Source: Pontederia crassipes (taxonomy: Eukaryota; Streptophyta; Magnoliopsida; Commelinales; Pontederiaceae). From it: a stretch of 64,000 nt of DNA. The notes below the pieces were generated by a model that did no database searches, was not told the origin of the DNA, and saw only the letters and a list, made by a program, of their open reading frames with translations. Location of the stretch: positions 33,540,768 through 33,604,767 of the forward strand of contig CM060183.1 in NCBI GenBank assembly GCA_030549335.1, in the 5' to 3' direction. Numbering within the stretch: position 1 is the first letter of the stretch; the number at the start of each line of letters is the position of its first letter. The position numbers and the translations under genes were made by a program. Positions 1 to 11,675 of this stretch are shown one piece after another.

Positions 1-30
1 GGTGAACCGCCCCGTCGATTTGCCCTCCAT
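1..30 (-). CDS. Possible first codons of a gene truncated by the window edge
   Basis: On the minus strand an ATG at 30-28 opens a frame reading MEGKSTGRFT to the window edge. The upstream 250 bases (31-290 read backwards) look like a plant 5' leader: CT-rich, GC-richer than the AT-rich DNA beyond 290, and the frame closes there. Ten codons are too few to name a product. The start could also be an upstream open frame or the gene could be absent; the call rests on the change of composition and the good ATG context (GCGACATGG). Confidence 0.35.
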   Translation of the reverse strand, partial: MEGKSTGRFT

Positions 31-290
31 GTCGCCCTCCCCAAATCGACGGGGAATCGGCGCCCTAATTCCCCCGACAAGAGCCAACGAGGAGCAACTG
101 GGATTTCTTGGGAATTGTGGGAAGGGAAAATATAGACGGGATCGAAGTTTGCGGCAAAGCCGGTGGGCGGAATCCGAAGCTAAAAACGAGTGGGGAAAAG
201 AAATTAGAGATGGCGTTTCCGGCTGGAAAAAAGGCGGAAAAAGTTATTTTTCCGTTGAGAATGACAGAGAGGTACACAAAGGTTTATAAT

Positions 291-1895
291 ATAATTTATA
301 TATATAAATATTTCTTTTATATTGATATCTCAAATTATCATGTTATATTAGGTAATATATATATATATATATATAAGAGGAATACTAACGTGGGATTAGA
401 TATTTAGATCTCATCTTTAAATCAGTGAATCACATCCGTTATAATTATATATCAACGGTCCAAATCTTATGAGACTAAATAAAAAGTTGAATCTGATTTT
501 TTATTTTATTTGAATCAGGTTCAACAAAGATATCGATCTAGATCGTTGATGCATGATTATAACGACTGAAATTCACTGATTTGAGGAATTTATGATCTCG
601 CGTTAATTTTTCTCCTAAAAATAAAGAGGTTTTGGATTCAAATTTTAATTTGTGTATCTCTATTTCTATTGGAAGAAAATTTTATAAAAATGGCTTTCCA
701 TCCCAACTGTCGAGCTATTCATAGTGCTGCAGAAACTGATTTTTACCAACTTTTTAAAGAGTGGGGTGGGGAGTGGGTAGCTCAAGTGGTGGTAAGTGGT
801 GAGCTCATTCAACTAGCTAACAATGGCATTTGATCATAATTTTGTTCGGACTCATCTCTGAGTTGCTTCCAAGTGTCTGCACTCTTCATTTGGAAGTAAG
901 TGAGCTGATAATAATATATATTTTTTAATTCGCCTCCTGTTTCTTATTTTTCCTTTATCACTTCATGTAAACTTGGTAAAATTTCCGTTTAAAATAGGAA
1001 AAGAAAAGCACACGATCGAGGGCCTTGTTTCTGGGCCGGAGCCCGTTTTGTGAAATGAATAGAAATATAGAAAATAATGCAACTTCATTATATATATAAA
1101 TATATATATTGGATTTGAAGCACTTTTCATGTAACACGCTACTTTTTTTATTCTTTTATATATTTTCTTATTATTTGTTTAGAAAATGATACTAATAAAA
1201 TTATAATTTAAATCATCAATAATAATTATATTCGTTATTTTTATTAACTTCTGTACATTATTATTTTTCGTAATAAATATCCCCTTATTTTATATAACTT
1301 CTTATTATATAAATATATTTTTATCATAAATAATCCTCTAAATTATTAATAAAATATATATTGAAAAAAATAAAAAAATACACGTAAATTCGTTTCACGG
1401 AAAACGGAAAACGTTTTACATGATTATTTTTCTCAAATATATGTTGGTTGGGTCTGGTGATCCTGCATAAAAGCATGAGAGAGAGAGAGAGAGTTCTCAA
1501 TTCAATGCACTTTAGCACGAGTGGACTGACACAGTCGAACAGTTTCACAGTCAAACATCGAAACAACGATGACAACAAAACAGTATCGTGGGGCCAGAAC
1601 CAGACTGGGGCTGCTCCTTGGAGCAAAAAGCAACAACGTCGCATTCAAAACAGGCGCAGTAGGCGTGTTGCATACGTTGTTGCATACGTTGTTGCATCCC
1701 ACGGCACTAACAAAATAAGGAACTATTGCTGCAGCAGCAGCCAGGATTCCTGCGTCTGCAGAGGAGAAACTGATTCACACTCCCCATGGCGTTCTCACAG
1801 GGCATTGAAGGAGGAAAAACTTACTTTTCGCTGATTAGAATGTTTGGTTAAATTCTTTATGTAAAACTTTTACTCAAAGGTTGAATCAATTAAGA
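291..1895. other. AT-rich intergenic DNA with simple repeats
   Basis: No supportable gene. The stretch holds an (AT)n run near 356-374, a (GA)n run at about 1477-1493 and a short array of a 12-base unit (gttgttgcatac) near 1666-1699. The short open frames here lack any family resemblance. Confidence 0.6.
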
Positions 1896-2165
1896 TTAGA
1901 TTTCTTTGCTTTTAGCTGCTTTCTTCTTTTCTTCAAAGTCGATCATTTCTCTTACCGAAGAAAAACCTTTGAAGAAAGTTGTCAAGCTTTCTTTCAAATC
2001 TTGTAGGTGCTGCGTCGCAGCCACTGCGTTTCTTTTGTTCGGACCAGGTACTACGAGTCCTTCGAGCAATGAACAAGGAGCGATCGATGCTGCATCACAT
2101 GAACGTTGACAGGAGAATTTAGCAGACGGAAACAATGTTGAAGTTGAAGAGAAAGCTAGTCGCAT
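1896..2165 (-). CDS. Unrecognised small open frame, 89 codons
   Basis: An open frame with an ATG at 2165-2163 ends at a stop at 1896-1898. Its C-terminal half is charged and helix-like, ending in FEEKKKAAKSKEI, with KESLTTFFKGFSSVREMIDF before it. I do not recognise the family. The frame is open upstream to a stop at 2211-2213, so it could be a terminal exon rather than a complete small gene. Composition is GC-richer than its flanks, which is the main support. It could be non-coding. Confidence 0.25.
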   Translation of the reverse strand: MRLAFSSTSTLFPSAKFSCQRSCDAASIAPCSLLEGLVVPGPNKRNAVAATQHLQDLKESLTTFFKGFSSVREMIDFEEKKKAAKSKEI

Positions 2166-2213
2166 TTGTTCACCAGACAAAAAAACAGAGCTTTCTTGGA
2201 TCTTGTCTGCTCA

Positions 2214-3624
2214 GTGGATTTGGTCTTTCACCTCATCATTCAAACTCTGAAGTTTTCTATCTGATCAAAATACTATGCTATCACACTTGATCGTGCGTTT
2301 GCTTCCACTTCCCACAGCGCAATTTAACATAAGTGTTCGAACTCTTTCACGCAGATCTGGCCAAGTGCGCGGTCGTGTAATATTTCCCTTTTCCGAGTCC
2401 GAGAGCGTGCTCGATGAGAGCGCGTATAAGTCCAGACACCCTCGCGCGCGAAGTAAAAGCCCCCTGCCACGGACTGTACAATGTCAGTTGTCACATCACC
2501 TCACCACCTGTGCAAACTTTTTTAACTTTTAACTGCTCCCATTGACATCTAACATATCTGTCCTCGAGGGGGAATGTGGGACTTGCACAGCTCCTCGTTA
2601 TTACCCCCTCCATTACATGCGTTAAGAATCCACAGGTTTATTGTTCCAGGTGATGCCCCCAGGCGCATGATCGAGTTTAGTTCGTATGAAGTGATCATGG
2701 TGAAGTATGAAGCGTTCAGAGCTCCCGTCGTGTCGAAGTTTATTAGATGAAGTGGCTTGCTTTTGTTCCAACACGATATTTCTGATGCCTGAAGGATATA
2801 GAGACATCGCATTGGAGTCTCCTGGTGGCACAGGAAGCAACAATTTAAAAGAGATGCATGCAAAGTTTAATTCGAAAGTTTTAAATTTTGCATGGGCATT
2901 CCTCTCTCGATGTCGACAACAGGAGAAAACAATGAACAGAAACGCCTCGATGTTATAGAATATGGACTTGATGCACGGTCACCTTTTAACATGACCTCCT
3001 TTGAGCATAATTTGACAAAACGAGCATCATTTGATACAAGGTCAAGTGGGGATATGTGATGAGAAGTGTAGTACTAAACTTTTAGCAGGGACGTGAAATT
3101 GATGTCGTCGCTAAACATGCAGATGCCCAAAGTGGGAAAAGAGAAGTTAACAACTGTCATTAACATAAATGGCAGCCGCTGCCGCACACCATCGGAAAGA
3201 TGCCAAGTTCTGTTCCCAGAAAAAAACAACGCATCACGTCGAGGTCCATATTTGATGTACGATGATAATGAGCAAACTATGAAAAAAAGAAAGGGTGACA
3301 CTATTGCAACACTATTCCCACTCTATTTTACGTGCAAAGGACTCTCTGCAATGTCCTCTTTATTTGGCTAACAACAGTTCATTACGTTTCACACAAAAAA
3401 AAAGAAACAGAGAGAAACCTTTTTTTGTTATGTTGGTGTCGATTTTCCTGGACATGCTGAAACAGCAACAGCTATTTTATATTCGACTGTTGGAAAGATG
3501 TGTCTGAAATAAATGAGATCCGCGGGCTTGCATTTGTAAAGTTTGTTTGAGACATTAGTAACGACACGAATAAGTGAACTGTCATTAGATTTGTGACCCA
3601 AGTTCAATTGAAGTAAACCATTCA
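2214..3624. other. Intergenic stretch without a recognisable gene
   Basis: Only short frames in all directions, none with a known domain. The part next to 3625 is the likely 3' untranslated region of the minus-strand LRR gene. Confidence 0.5.
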
Positions 3625-5103
3625 TCAAAAGAAGTGATAGAAACGAGGAAAGAGAGAGCAATAGAAACAGAAGCATATAGAGCAATTCCCAAAGAGGTAA
3701 AAAAGATTAAACAAATGACAAAAGAAGTTGCATCTGAAGGATGAGGACGCCGCGCTGGAGCTCGCAAATGGATTCTGCAGAGAGGAGTGCTCATCCCCAC
3801 AGGTGTCCACCCCGATGTTCACGTAGCCCTCCGAAGAACCATTGAGACAGAGGCCTGAATTGCCTCTCAAGTCCAAGTTCTTCCGGAGCCTCTTGAGGAA
3901 TGCGGCGTCGAAGGGAACAACACCAGTGAGCATGTTCCTGCTCAGATTCAAGTGGTAGATCCTGCTAAGCCCTCCCAGGCCAGCGGGAATTTGTCCTGTG
4001 AGCATATTGTTCTCCAGAGACAGGGTGGTGAGATTGGTGAACGAAGCAAAGCTCTCAGGTATCGTGCCGGAGTACCCTGAATTGGCCAGGCGAAGCTCTT
4101 GGAGCTTAACGAGCCTCCCGAGCTGTGGAGGTAGTGGAAGAAACATTGGGTTGTTATCCATGATGAGGTACTGAAGGTTCTGCAACTTTTCTATGCCTCT
4201 CGGGAGGCCACCGCTCAAGTTGTTGCTGCTGAGGGCCAGGAAATCCAGCAGGTTCAGCTCCTCCAAGCTTTCTGGCACGTTACCAGTGAGGGAATTGGAG
4301 CTCAAGTCGAGTTTTTGGAGAAGGTTCAGATCTCCAATGGAAGGCGGGATGGTTCCAGTCAAGGAGTTGTAGCTCAAGTCAAGACCTCTCAGGCTCCTCA
4401 GGCCACCTATCTGACTGGGAATACTGCCCTTGAGATAGTTGTAACTGAGATCAAGGTGGGCGAGGGAATTCATCCCAGAGATGCTCTCCGGAATTTGGCC
4501 GGAGAGGTGGTTCTGCGACAGGGTCAGGACTTGCAGCGACGTGAGGGAGGAGATGTGAGGAGGTATGGCGCCGACAAGTGACGGGTTGGACATGAGACTG
4601 AGCTGCTGGAGAGAGGCATAGGCAGCTGCATTGTGAGAGGGCGGCGGGAGTGAGAGGTTGGTCTCGGTGCTCCTGAAGCAGTTCAAGAAGAAGAGCGCGC
4701 GGAGACAGGGGAGGTCGAGGACCTTGGAGGGGAAAGTGGATTCATTCTTGCAGGATGGATTGGGTGCAGCTCCGAAGTCCAACCTGGTGACATGGAGATA
4801 GCCGTCGTCCGTGCTCGGCTTGCATTCGATCCCGGGCCAGGAGGAGCCCGGCGTGCATGGGTCTGGGTTGGATGACCTCCAGTCCCTGTCCGAGGACATG
4901 GCTTCCATAACTCGGAAGAGCGTCTCCTTCTCACCGGCGTCCATGCTCGTGGACTGCAACATTGGCTCGTCTTCGCCGTGGTCCAACGCTTGGGATTTGG
5001 TGGCGGTGCATGGAAGTGTGAGAATAAGAGGGAGCAGAGAAGAGGGATGGAAAGAGATTGGTTCCAGACATGGTGAAGCAAATGCAATAATGCATGCAAA
5101 GCC
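3625..5103 (-). CDS. RLP29-like leucine-rich-repeat protein (no kinase)
   Basis: A single long open frame encodes a secreted or surface LRR protein. Mature-region landmarks are KETLFRVMEAMSSDRDWR, DPCTPGSSWPGIEC (paired-cysteine N-cap), then about ten LRRs of the plant LxxLxLSxNxLxGxIP type, and the C-cap GLCLNGSSEG...VDTCGD. The pattern matches the Arabidopsis RLP29 / PII-2-like group, thought to act at the cell surface. There is no kinase domain. A hydrophobic stretch (SSLLPLILTLPCTATKSQA) precedes the mature part and looks like a signal peptide. The frame has no ATG before the in-frame stop at 5104-5106, and the codon at 4986 is TTG, so the true start lies in another frame or an unseen exon. 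The C-terminus is Cys/Phe-rich and hydrophobic. The stop is at 3625-3627. Confidence 0.85.
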   Translation of the reverse strand, partial: GFACIIAFASPCLEPISFHPSSLLPLILTLPCTATKSQALDHGEDEPMLQSTSMDAGEKETLFRVMEAMSSDRDWRSSNPDPCTPGSSWPGIECKPSTDDGYLHVTRLDFGAAPNPSCKNESTFPSKVLDLPCLRALFFLNCFRSTETNLSLPPPSHNAAAYASLQQLSLMSNPSLVGAIPPHISSLTSLQVLTLSQNHLSGQIPESISGMNSLAHLDLSYNYLKGSIPSQIGGLRSLRGLDLSYNSLTGTIPPSIGDLNLLQKLDLSSNSLTGNVPESLEELNLLDFLALSSNNLSGGLPRGIEKLQNLQYLIMDNNPMFLPLPPQLGRLVKLQELRLANSGYSGTIPESFASFTNLTTLSLENNMLTGQIPAGLGGLSRIYHLNLSRNMLTGVVPFDAAFLKRLRKNLDLRGNSGLCLNGSSEGYVNIGVDTCGDEHSSLQNPFASSSAASSSFRCNFFCHLFNLFYLFGNCSICFCFYCSLFPRFYHFF

Positions 5104-5106
5104 TCA

Positions 5107-8100
5107 GCACAGCAATGAACTATTTGAATTGCTCAGCAGTATGTGCAGTTGATCAAGGGTGGAGGAGCAAAAGGTTGTGGCTCATTAAAAGGGAGCTCGT
5201 GAGAAGGGAAGAAAACAGGATGGTGGGGTTTGATGTGACTGATATGATGGAGTTGTGAGTCTTATGTCCGGTCAAGAGGGATTGGAATGGAGAAATCTTT
5301 TGGGATGTGGATTAAGGTCCCCATAAAACGTTGGGTTCTTAAGTCCTTACCTCTTCCCTTGTCCATGAGTCTTGTCGTCATCTTGCTTTGTGGGGACGTT
5401 TCCATTCTTTTTCCTGCACCTCAAACCTGTTAAAACACAACACCACCTGGTCAAGGTCAGGAGCTCAAGTTGAAAATGAAGGTCGTCCTCGAAGAACGAA
5501 CGATTAGAGCAGAGAATAACTTAGCTATTAATTCATGCAGTAAAAGCTTTTACATGAGGCAGTATGCTCGGTGCGAGGCATTTGTTACAACTGCTCTCGC
5601 AGTTAAAATCGAGTGCAGAATGTTATGTCAACTCATCATAAATCATCTCAAGTTCTACATACTCTTTTTATATTCAATGAGCTCCCTCCAAGTAAACCTA
5701 CTTGTTCCATCAATGTGCTAGTAAGAAATTTACCTGTGACATGTGGGTCTCATACGGCCTTATGATGGCATCGATGCTAATACATTGTTAATTGATCAAG
5801 CTGATCGTTTTGCAGTGTTGCATGTATCTGATGAATGTTTGTAGTATATCCACTATTGTGAAAACTGAAAACATTTAATAATTGGAAACGACATGACAGT
5901 TCTTGGAAAATAAAATAAGAAGTTGGAGTGGTCGTCGATAATGTTTATGCGAAACAAGCTAACAAATGCTGACACCTTGTTCGTAGATGTGACTCCTCAC
6001 AGCTGGGAACAATATGATAATATCTCAGAGCCCACGAGTCTGGGGCCCATGCTAGGTTTGGCATGTGCAGCTGAGTGGGCCGCATGACAGGATTATACCT
6101 GAAATTAGGGGATCTCCCGGGACAAGCAAAGAAAAACAAGCAAAGTAAAAGCTGTGGATTCACAAGGAAAATTTTAGCAATGTCCTGTCCAAAGGTTAAC
6201 AAATAATGCATGAATCCTGGAAACCACAACAGTGCGTCATTCCCATCATCTCCGGATGCAAAGGATACCCGCAGAACAAAGTCATAATCATTTCAGAAAG
6301 GCCAAAGTCAGTTAAATTTTAACAGACGTAAATCAGCATACACCTAGTTCTGTATTCTGGTTTTCTCAGAGGTATGCCCCCAAAGATAAACATAACATCG
6401 ATGCCTAATTTTCATACATAGTGTAGACACAGAGAAATGATGGCGGCACAGTATAGACACACAAGTGACATTAATAATTTGAAACAAATATGCAGGCTGA
6501 CATGGATAAATGATTTAGATCAGGATGTGCTACAACACGATTAATACTGCACTATATCTGGTGTATTAGAAGGGAGATGTTACTAGTTACAAGAACCAAA
6601 AGAAAATGAAACTAGCTAAAAGAATGTTGAACAACCAAGAATCCTAGTCCTCCAGCACAAATTGTCTCAACATTACAGAATAAAAATGTACCACGCAAAT
6701 AAATACACAATGTACACTGAAAAGAATGAAAAACTTACCAGCAGGAGAGCTTGATTCTTACAAAAATATCTATTTTTCTCTACAATATGATTAAGATCCT
6801 ATCCACTTCAATAAATTCGTGGCTTAAATATGGCATCTCCTAGCCTATAAAAGGACAATAAATCCTATTTTCGAAAGGTGCACTGCACATTAAACTGCTA
6901 GTAACAAAAAACTGTAAATTGTCTAGCACAAGGTGCTGCCTGACTATTGCCAAAGTGCTTCACTTAGAGATATAGATTACGTTGAAAAAATCATTGTAAA
7001 GCTAGGAAACAAAATAAAACGTTAATTTTGAATTACATACTGAAACTGAGGGTAAATGAATCAGGTTTATATGATCATTAAAAAAAAGCTGGTACAACCT
7101 ACTGATGAGATGCTAAAGTAGTCCCGAACTAAGGCTTACCCAAAGAAAACCTTCCTTCTCTTGGATTGCAGTACCAATTAGGCTCTCACCAAACTTAGCA
7201 ATCTGTGATGCTAGATCGCATACTGCTGCTTGCGGTATATCTACTTGTTTCACACCTATGCATCTGGCTTAAGAAAGGCCATAATAATATACCATGAGTT
7301 AGATGAATTTCAAAAATGCAAAGAGTTAGATGAATTTCAAAAATGCAAAGGCAAAGTCACATAGTTGCAATAGAATAAGTCTGAAGCAATTGTAAGAAAT
7401 AAGAATAGATAGCCAAAGCATAAATGGAGCAAATGGAATTAAAGAGATCCTAAACCACTTGCAAATTAAATTACAAAGTTCATTTGTTTATTCATTCACA
7501 TAAGCCACTTAACATATCATTGCAGCATGTTTAAGCATTTTAATAGGAAGCAAATCATTTTCTCTTCTTTCAGCTGAAACAGAATGTGCTAGCTCAATTT
7601 CCAAATCGATTTCTCAAAAGGTAATACTAGGCTGGTAATGTGGTGATGGTGATTCAACTTTGTGTGTGTGTGCAACCCTAACCAATTTCGGCTAATGCTT
7701 GAAAATTTTGGAACGAGTGAAATAACTATGATACAGCATATTTATTCCTGCAAATTCTTTGGCCCCAATCATGGGTTTCTTCAATCAATAAAGACTCCTT
7801 GGGTATACGAGGTCACCAGGTAGCGGCTAGAAGGCCAAATTGTCATAAGTAGGATTTGTAATCTGCACAAGAAAAAAAATAAAGATTGGAAAATGGGGAG
7901 CATAATAAGAAATGTACATCCACCAGATTACGGCCGTTAGTAGAAAGAACAACTGAAACTAGCAGTTCAGAAAAGATACCTCTTGGGGCCACCTTCAATG
8001 TGGTGGCAAGATACTAGTTTGAGAAGAATCAAGATGAGTTGTATTTACACATATAACTTGTAAGACCAAAGAAGAGCAATTTCAAGCACGATTAGCCCAT

Positions 8101-8489
8101 GTAAAACATTTAGCTGCTTTGCCACTGTGACATCATTGTCATAAATTACTAGAGCTTGGATGACTATTGATCTCACTAGTCATCCCTTAAAGATAAGGAA
8201 AAGATTAATGCTTATGTAAAATGTTCATGTTAATTCTTATTGCTGAAAATGTAAATGAAAATTCACAAAAATACAATATATTTGCCACAATGATGTTTTA
8301 ACCGGAAACAAAATGAAGACTGTAGAAGAAACTTATGTTGTCTTACGCAAGCCTTCTCTATCTCACTTGAAATTTTATTGCTTAGGTTAGTACAGAAGCT
8401 CACAAGAAAACGAAGCTGCCAAAGTCCTTTCAGTGCATCTCCACCAAGATGACAGATAGACAAGAATGCACAAATACAATCTGCAGTGC
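5107..8489. other. Long low-coding stretch
   Basis: About 3.4 kb with no gene I can support. It is moderately AT-rich and less decayed-looking than the TE regions, so it could include introns or UTR of a minus-strand transcript starting near 12.9 kb. I found no exon with a recognisable protein family. Confidence 0.4.
7296..7349. repeat. Perfect 27-bp tandem duplication
   Basis: Two head-to-tail identical copies, 7296-7322 and 7323-7349, beginning gagttagatgaatttcaaaa. Identity suggests a recent slip or duplication event. Confidence 0.9.
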
Positions 8490-8662
8490 CAGAACTGATA
8501 ACACTGCCCAGCCCTTTTTCATTTGATCTTCACGGTTGTTGCTAATATTCCCTGCAAAGTTGAATGACAGAACTGATAACACTGCCTACCCTCTGTTTCC
8601 TGTCTTTTTATCTGCTATTCCCAGAGTTTCTTTTATGTTTGATCATCACCATTATTGCTAAT
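8490..8662. repeat. Diverged tandem duplication (offset 78 bp at its start) interrupted by the LINE
   Basis: The 19-mer cagaactgataacactgcc occurs at 8490-8508 and again at 8568-8586. The following block of copy 1 (tttgatcttcacggttgttgctaat, then attccctgcaaagttgaatga) reappears in copy 2 as tttgatcatcaccattattgctaat before the LINE and attccctgcaaatttgaatga after it. So the LINE landed inside the second copy of an older duplication. Confidence 0.75.
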
Positions 8663-8663
8663 A
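8645..8663. repeat. LINE target-site duplication, left copy (right copy 11657-11675)
   Basis: The 19-base sequence atcaccattattgctaata is identical at 8645-8663 and 11657-11675 and bounds the LINE exactly, with the TTG-repeat tail abutting the right copy. Confidence 0.92.
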
Positions 8664-11656
8664 ATAATGAGCAAGGGCCGCTGCATCCTCGCCTGAATGC
8701 AGTGTTAAATGAGCAAGGGCTACCGCACTCTAATGGACGGAGGCGGTTAAAGAAGCTAGTTCATGAGACTAAGGTTAGATTAGGTTCTTGGAATATTGGG
8801 ACGTTGAATGGGAAGCGCCTCGAGGTGGCACAAGTAATGGACCAGCGTAAGATTAGTATCTTATGCTTGCAAGAAACTAGATGGGTAGGAGAGGGAAGTA
8901 AAGAGATTAGGTTAAATGGTTCCAAACTTTGGTACACAGGTAAGGTAAATGGAAGGAATGGTGTTGGTATTATCGCGGATGCAGAATGGAGGAAGAATGT
9001 TGTGGAAGTTAAAAGGATTGAGAATCGAATCATATCCGTGAAAGTAATTGTTGGAAAGGAGACCATGAACATTATTAGTGCATATGCACCCCAAGTAGGA
9101 GCAGAATCACATCTCAAGGAGAAGTTTTGGGCAGATATGGAGGGTTTGATTGAAAGTATACCAACAACCGAGAAAGTTTATATTGGGGGAGACCTTAATG
9201 GACATGTTGGTAAAGAGGCAGGACCACATGCAAGGGTTCATGGTGATTTTGATTTTGGGGAGTTGAATGAGGAGGACAAACTATTATTGATTTTTCTTTA
9301 GCATACGACCTTATGATTATCAACACTTGTTTTAGGAGGAGAGAGGAACATTTAATCACATACAAAAGTGGAACTCATAGGTCTCAAATCGATTTTTTCT
9401 TGACAAGAAATACTGATAAAAGACGTTGTACTAATTGCAAAGTAATTCCTGGGCATGGGGTAACTACACAACATAGATTGTTAGTTCTTGATATGCAAAT
9501 GAAATGTATAAAACCAAAATCTCGAACAGTTTTTGATCGAAAGATCAAGTGGTGGCAGTTAAAGGGGGAGAAGCGAGAGACTTTTAGAAGTAAGTTATTA
9601 GAGGAAAGTGTGTGGGAGTTAGAAGGAGATGCTAGTATCATGTGGGAGAATGTGGCAAAAAAGGTTGAAACGATTGCTAAAGTCATTTTAGGAGAATCAA
9701 AAGGTTTTGGACCACGAGATAAGGAGACTTGGTGGTGGAATGAGGAGGTCCAAGAAAAGGTGCGTAATAAGAAGAATTGTTTCAAGGCGATACACTTGGA
9801 CAATAATTCTGACAATTGGGAAAAGTATCGTTTGGCGAAAAGGGAGGCTAAGAAGGCAGTTAGTGATGCTCGTGCTAAAGCATATGAGGGGTTTTATAAG
9901 GAGTTAGGGACAAAGGCTGGTGAACAAAGGATTTACAAGATTGCAAGGAATAAAGAGAAGGAGTCGAGAGATTTGGATCAAGTAAGATGCATAAAAAATG
10001 AAGTTGGCAAGGTTTTAGTTACTGAAGGAGATATTAAGAACAGATGGGAAGAGTATTTCTATAAGCTATTTAATGATGGATGTGAAGGTTCCCGTTATGA
10101 TTTGGAGGACTTGACAGTTAGCGAATGTGAGCTTAATAGGTCATTTTATCGTAGAATTAGAGTCTCGGAGGTTAACGAAGCTCTTAAAAAAATAGAGAAT
10201 GGTAAAGCCGTTGGACAGGATGGTATACCGATTGAAGTTTGGAAATGTTTAGGAGAAAAAGATGTGTTGTGGTTATGTAAACTATTTAATGAGATTTTAC
10301 GATCGAAAAAGATGCCTGATGATTGGAGATTAAGTACATTAGTTCCTATTTACAAAAATAAAGGGGATATTCAGAATTGTGCAAATTATAGAGGGATTAA
10401 ACTTATGAGTCACACAATGAAATTATGGGAAAAAGTGATTGAGCATAGATTGAGAATGAAGACTAGTATTTCTGAGAGACAATTTGAATTCATGTCAGGA
10501 AGATCCACTACAGAGGCGATTTATTTACTAAGGAGGATGATGGAGAAGTATCGAAGTAGGAGAAGAGACTTACATATGGCTTTCATAGACTTAGAGAAGG
10601 CGTATGATCGGGTACCAAGGGATGTACTTTGGAAAGCCTTGCAAAAGAAGAGGGTGAGTGTTGCCTACATTAAGGTAATACAAGATATGTACGATGGGGC
10701 ATTGACTAGGGTTAGGACACCCGGAGTTGAGACAAATGAATTTCCTATAGGAATTGGCCTACATCAAGGATCAGCTTTAAGCCCGTATCTATTTAACTTA
10801 GTTATCGATGCTATAACCGAGAGTATCACAGAGGAGGTACCTAAGTGCATGCTATTTGCGGATGATATAGTACTTTTAGCGGATTCAAGAGAAGAGATTA
10901 ATACAAAATTGGAAATATGGAGAAATACGTTGGAGTCAAAGGGTTTTCGTTTAAGTAGGAATAAAACAGAATATATGCATAGCAATTTCACAAATAAACA
11001 ACTTAGAGACGATTTGAAAGTTAGGCTAGGGGAGGATATAATTCCTCAAGTGACAAAGTTTAAATATTTAGGATCAATTGTAAGACAAGATGGTGAGATT
11101 GATGACGATGTTAATCATAGAATTCAAGCTGGTTGGTGTAAGTGGAGGAAAGCCACTGGAGTTCTTTGTGATAGAAAAGTACCCAATAAAGTTAAAGGAA
11201 AATTCTATCGTACTGCTATAAGACCAGCAGTGTTATATGGTAGTGAATGTTGGGCTATGAAGGGACAACATGAACGTAAAGTGGGGGTAGCCGAAATGAG
11301 GATGTTGAGATGGATGTGTGGTCATACAAGATTAGATAAGATTAGGAATGACCATATACGTGAACGAGTCGAAGTGGCTCCTATTAGTGAGAAAATGGTA
11401 GAGAATCATTTGAGATGGTTTGGTCATGTTCAGAGAAGACCATTAGATGCGCCAGTAAGAAGAGTAGATCAAATAATCTGGAGTCCGATTAAAAGAGGGA
11501 GAGGGAGGCCAAGGCGGACACTTGGCGAACTAATAGAGCAGGATCTATTGGTGAATAATATACCGAAAGGTTTGGTTACTAATAGAACGGAATGGCGTCG
11601 TATGATCCATGTAGCCGACCCCACCTAATGGGATAAGGCTTTGTTGTTGTTGTTGT
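8664..11656 (+). mobile_element. RTE-clade LINE, nearly full length
   Basis: A 2,993-bp non-LTR retrotransposon between 19-bp target duplications. It has an apurinic-type endonuclease region followed by reverse transcriptase, no RNase H, and a 3' tail of TTG repeats, which together are typical of plant RTE elements. There is no second ORF for a nucleic-acid-binding protein. Related 3' ends lie at 30.1, 37.4, 45.4 and 61.8 kb. The 30.0-kb copy begins with sequence not present here, so this copy may lack a short piece of its 5' leader. Confidence 0.93.
8666..11628 (+). pseudogene. LINE polyprotein: endonuclease plus reverse transcriptase, one frameshift
   Basis: The endonuclease part is open to a stop at 9299-9301 and shows SWNIGTLNGKR, ILCLQETRWVGEG, ISAYAPQVG and YIGGDLNGHVGK, the conserved motifs of AP-type endonucleases. 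The reading then moves to another frame: SLAYDLMIINTCFRR...GTHRSQIDFFLTR continues the endonuclease and leads into reverse transcriptase (GKAVGQDGIP, AFIDLEKAYDRVPR, GLHQGSALSPYLF, LFADDIVLL). The C-terminus is KYLGSIV...VLYGSECWAM...HLRWFGHVQRRP and ends VADPT. The break lies near 9283-9292 and is explained by one missing base in a KLLLDFSLAYD context. The rest has no stop, so the insertion is fairly young. It is not expected to make the whole protein. Confidence 0.88.
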
Positions 11657-11675
11657 ATCACCATTATTGCTAATA

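Noticed and set aside
356..374. (AT)n as an origin or regulatory element
   Set aside because: Ordinary dinucleotide microsatellite in AT-rich DNA.
4315..5152. Frames on the other strand and in other frames within the RLP29-like gene
   Set aside because: Shadows of the LRR codons, with no domain of their own.
8564..8663. ATG at 8564 as the LINE start codon
   Set aside because: It lies in the flanking duplication, outside the element, which starts at 8664.
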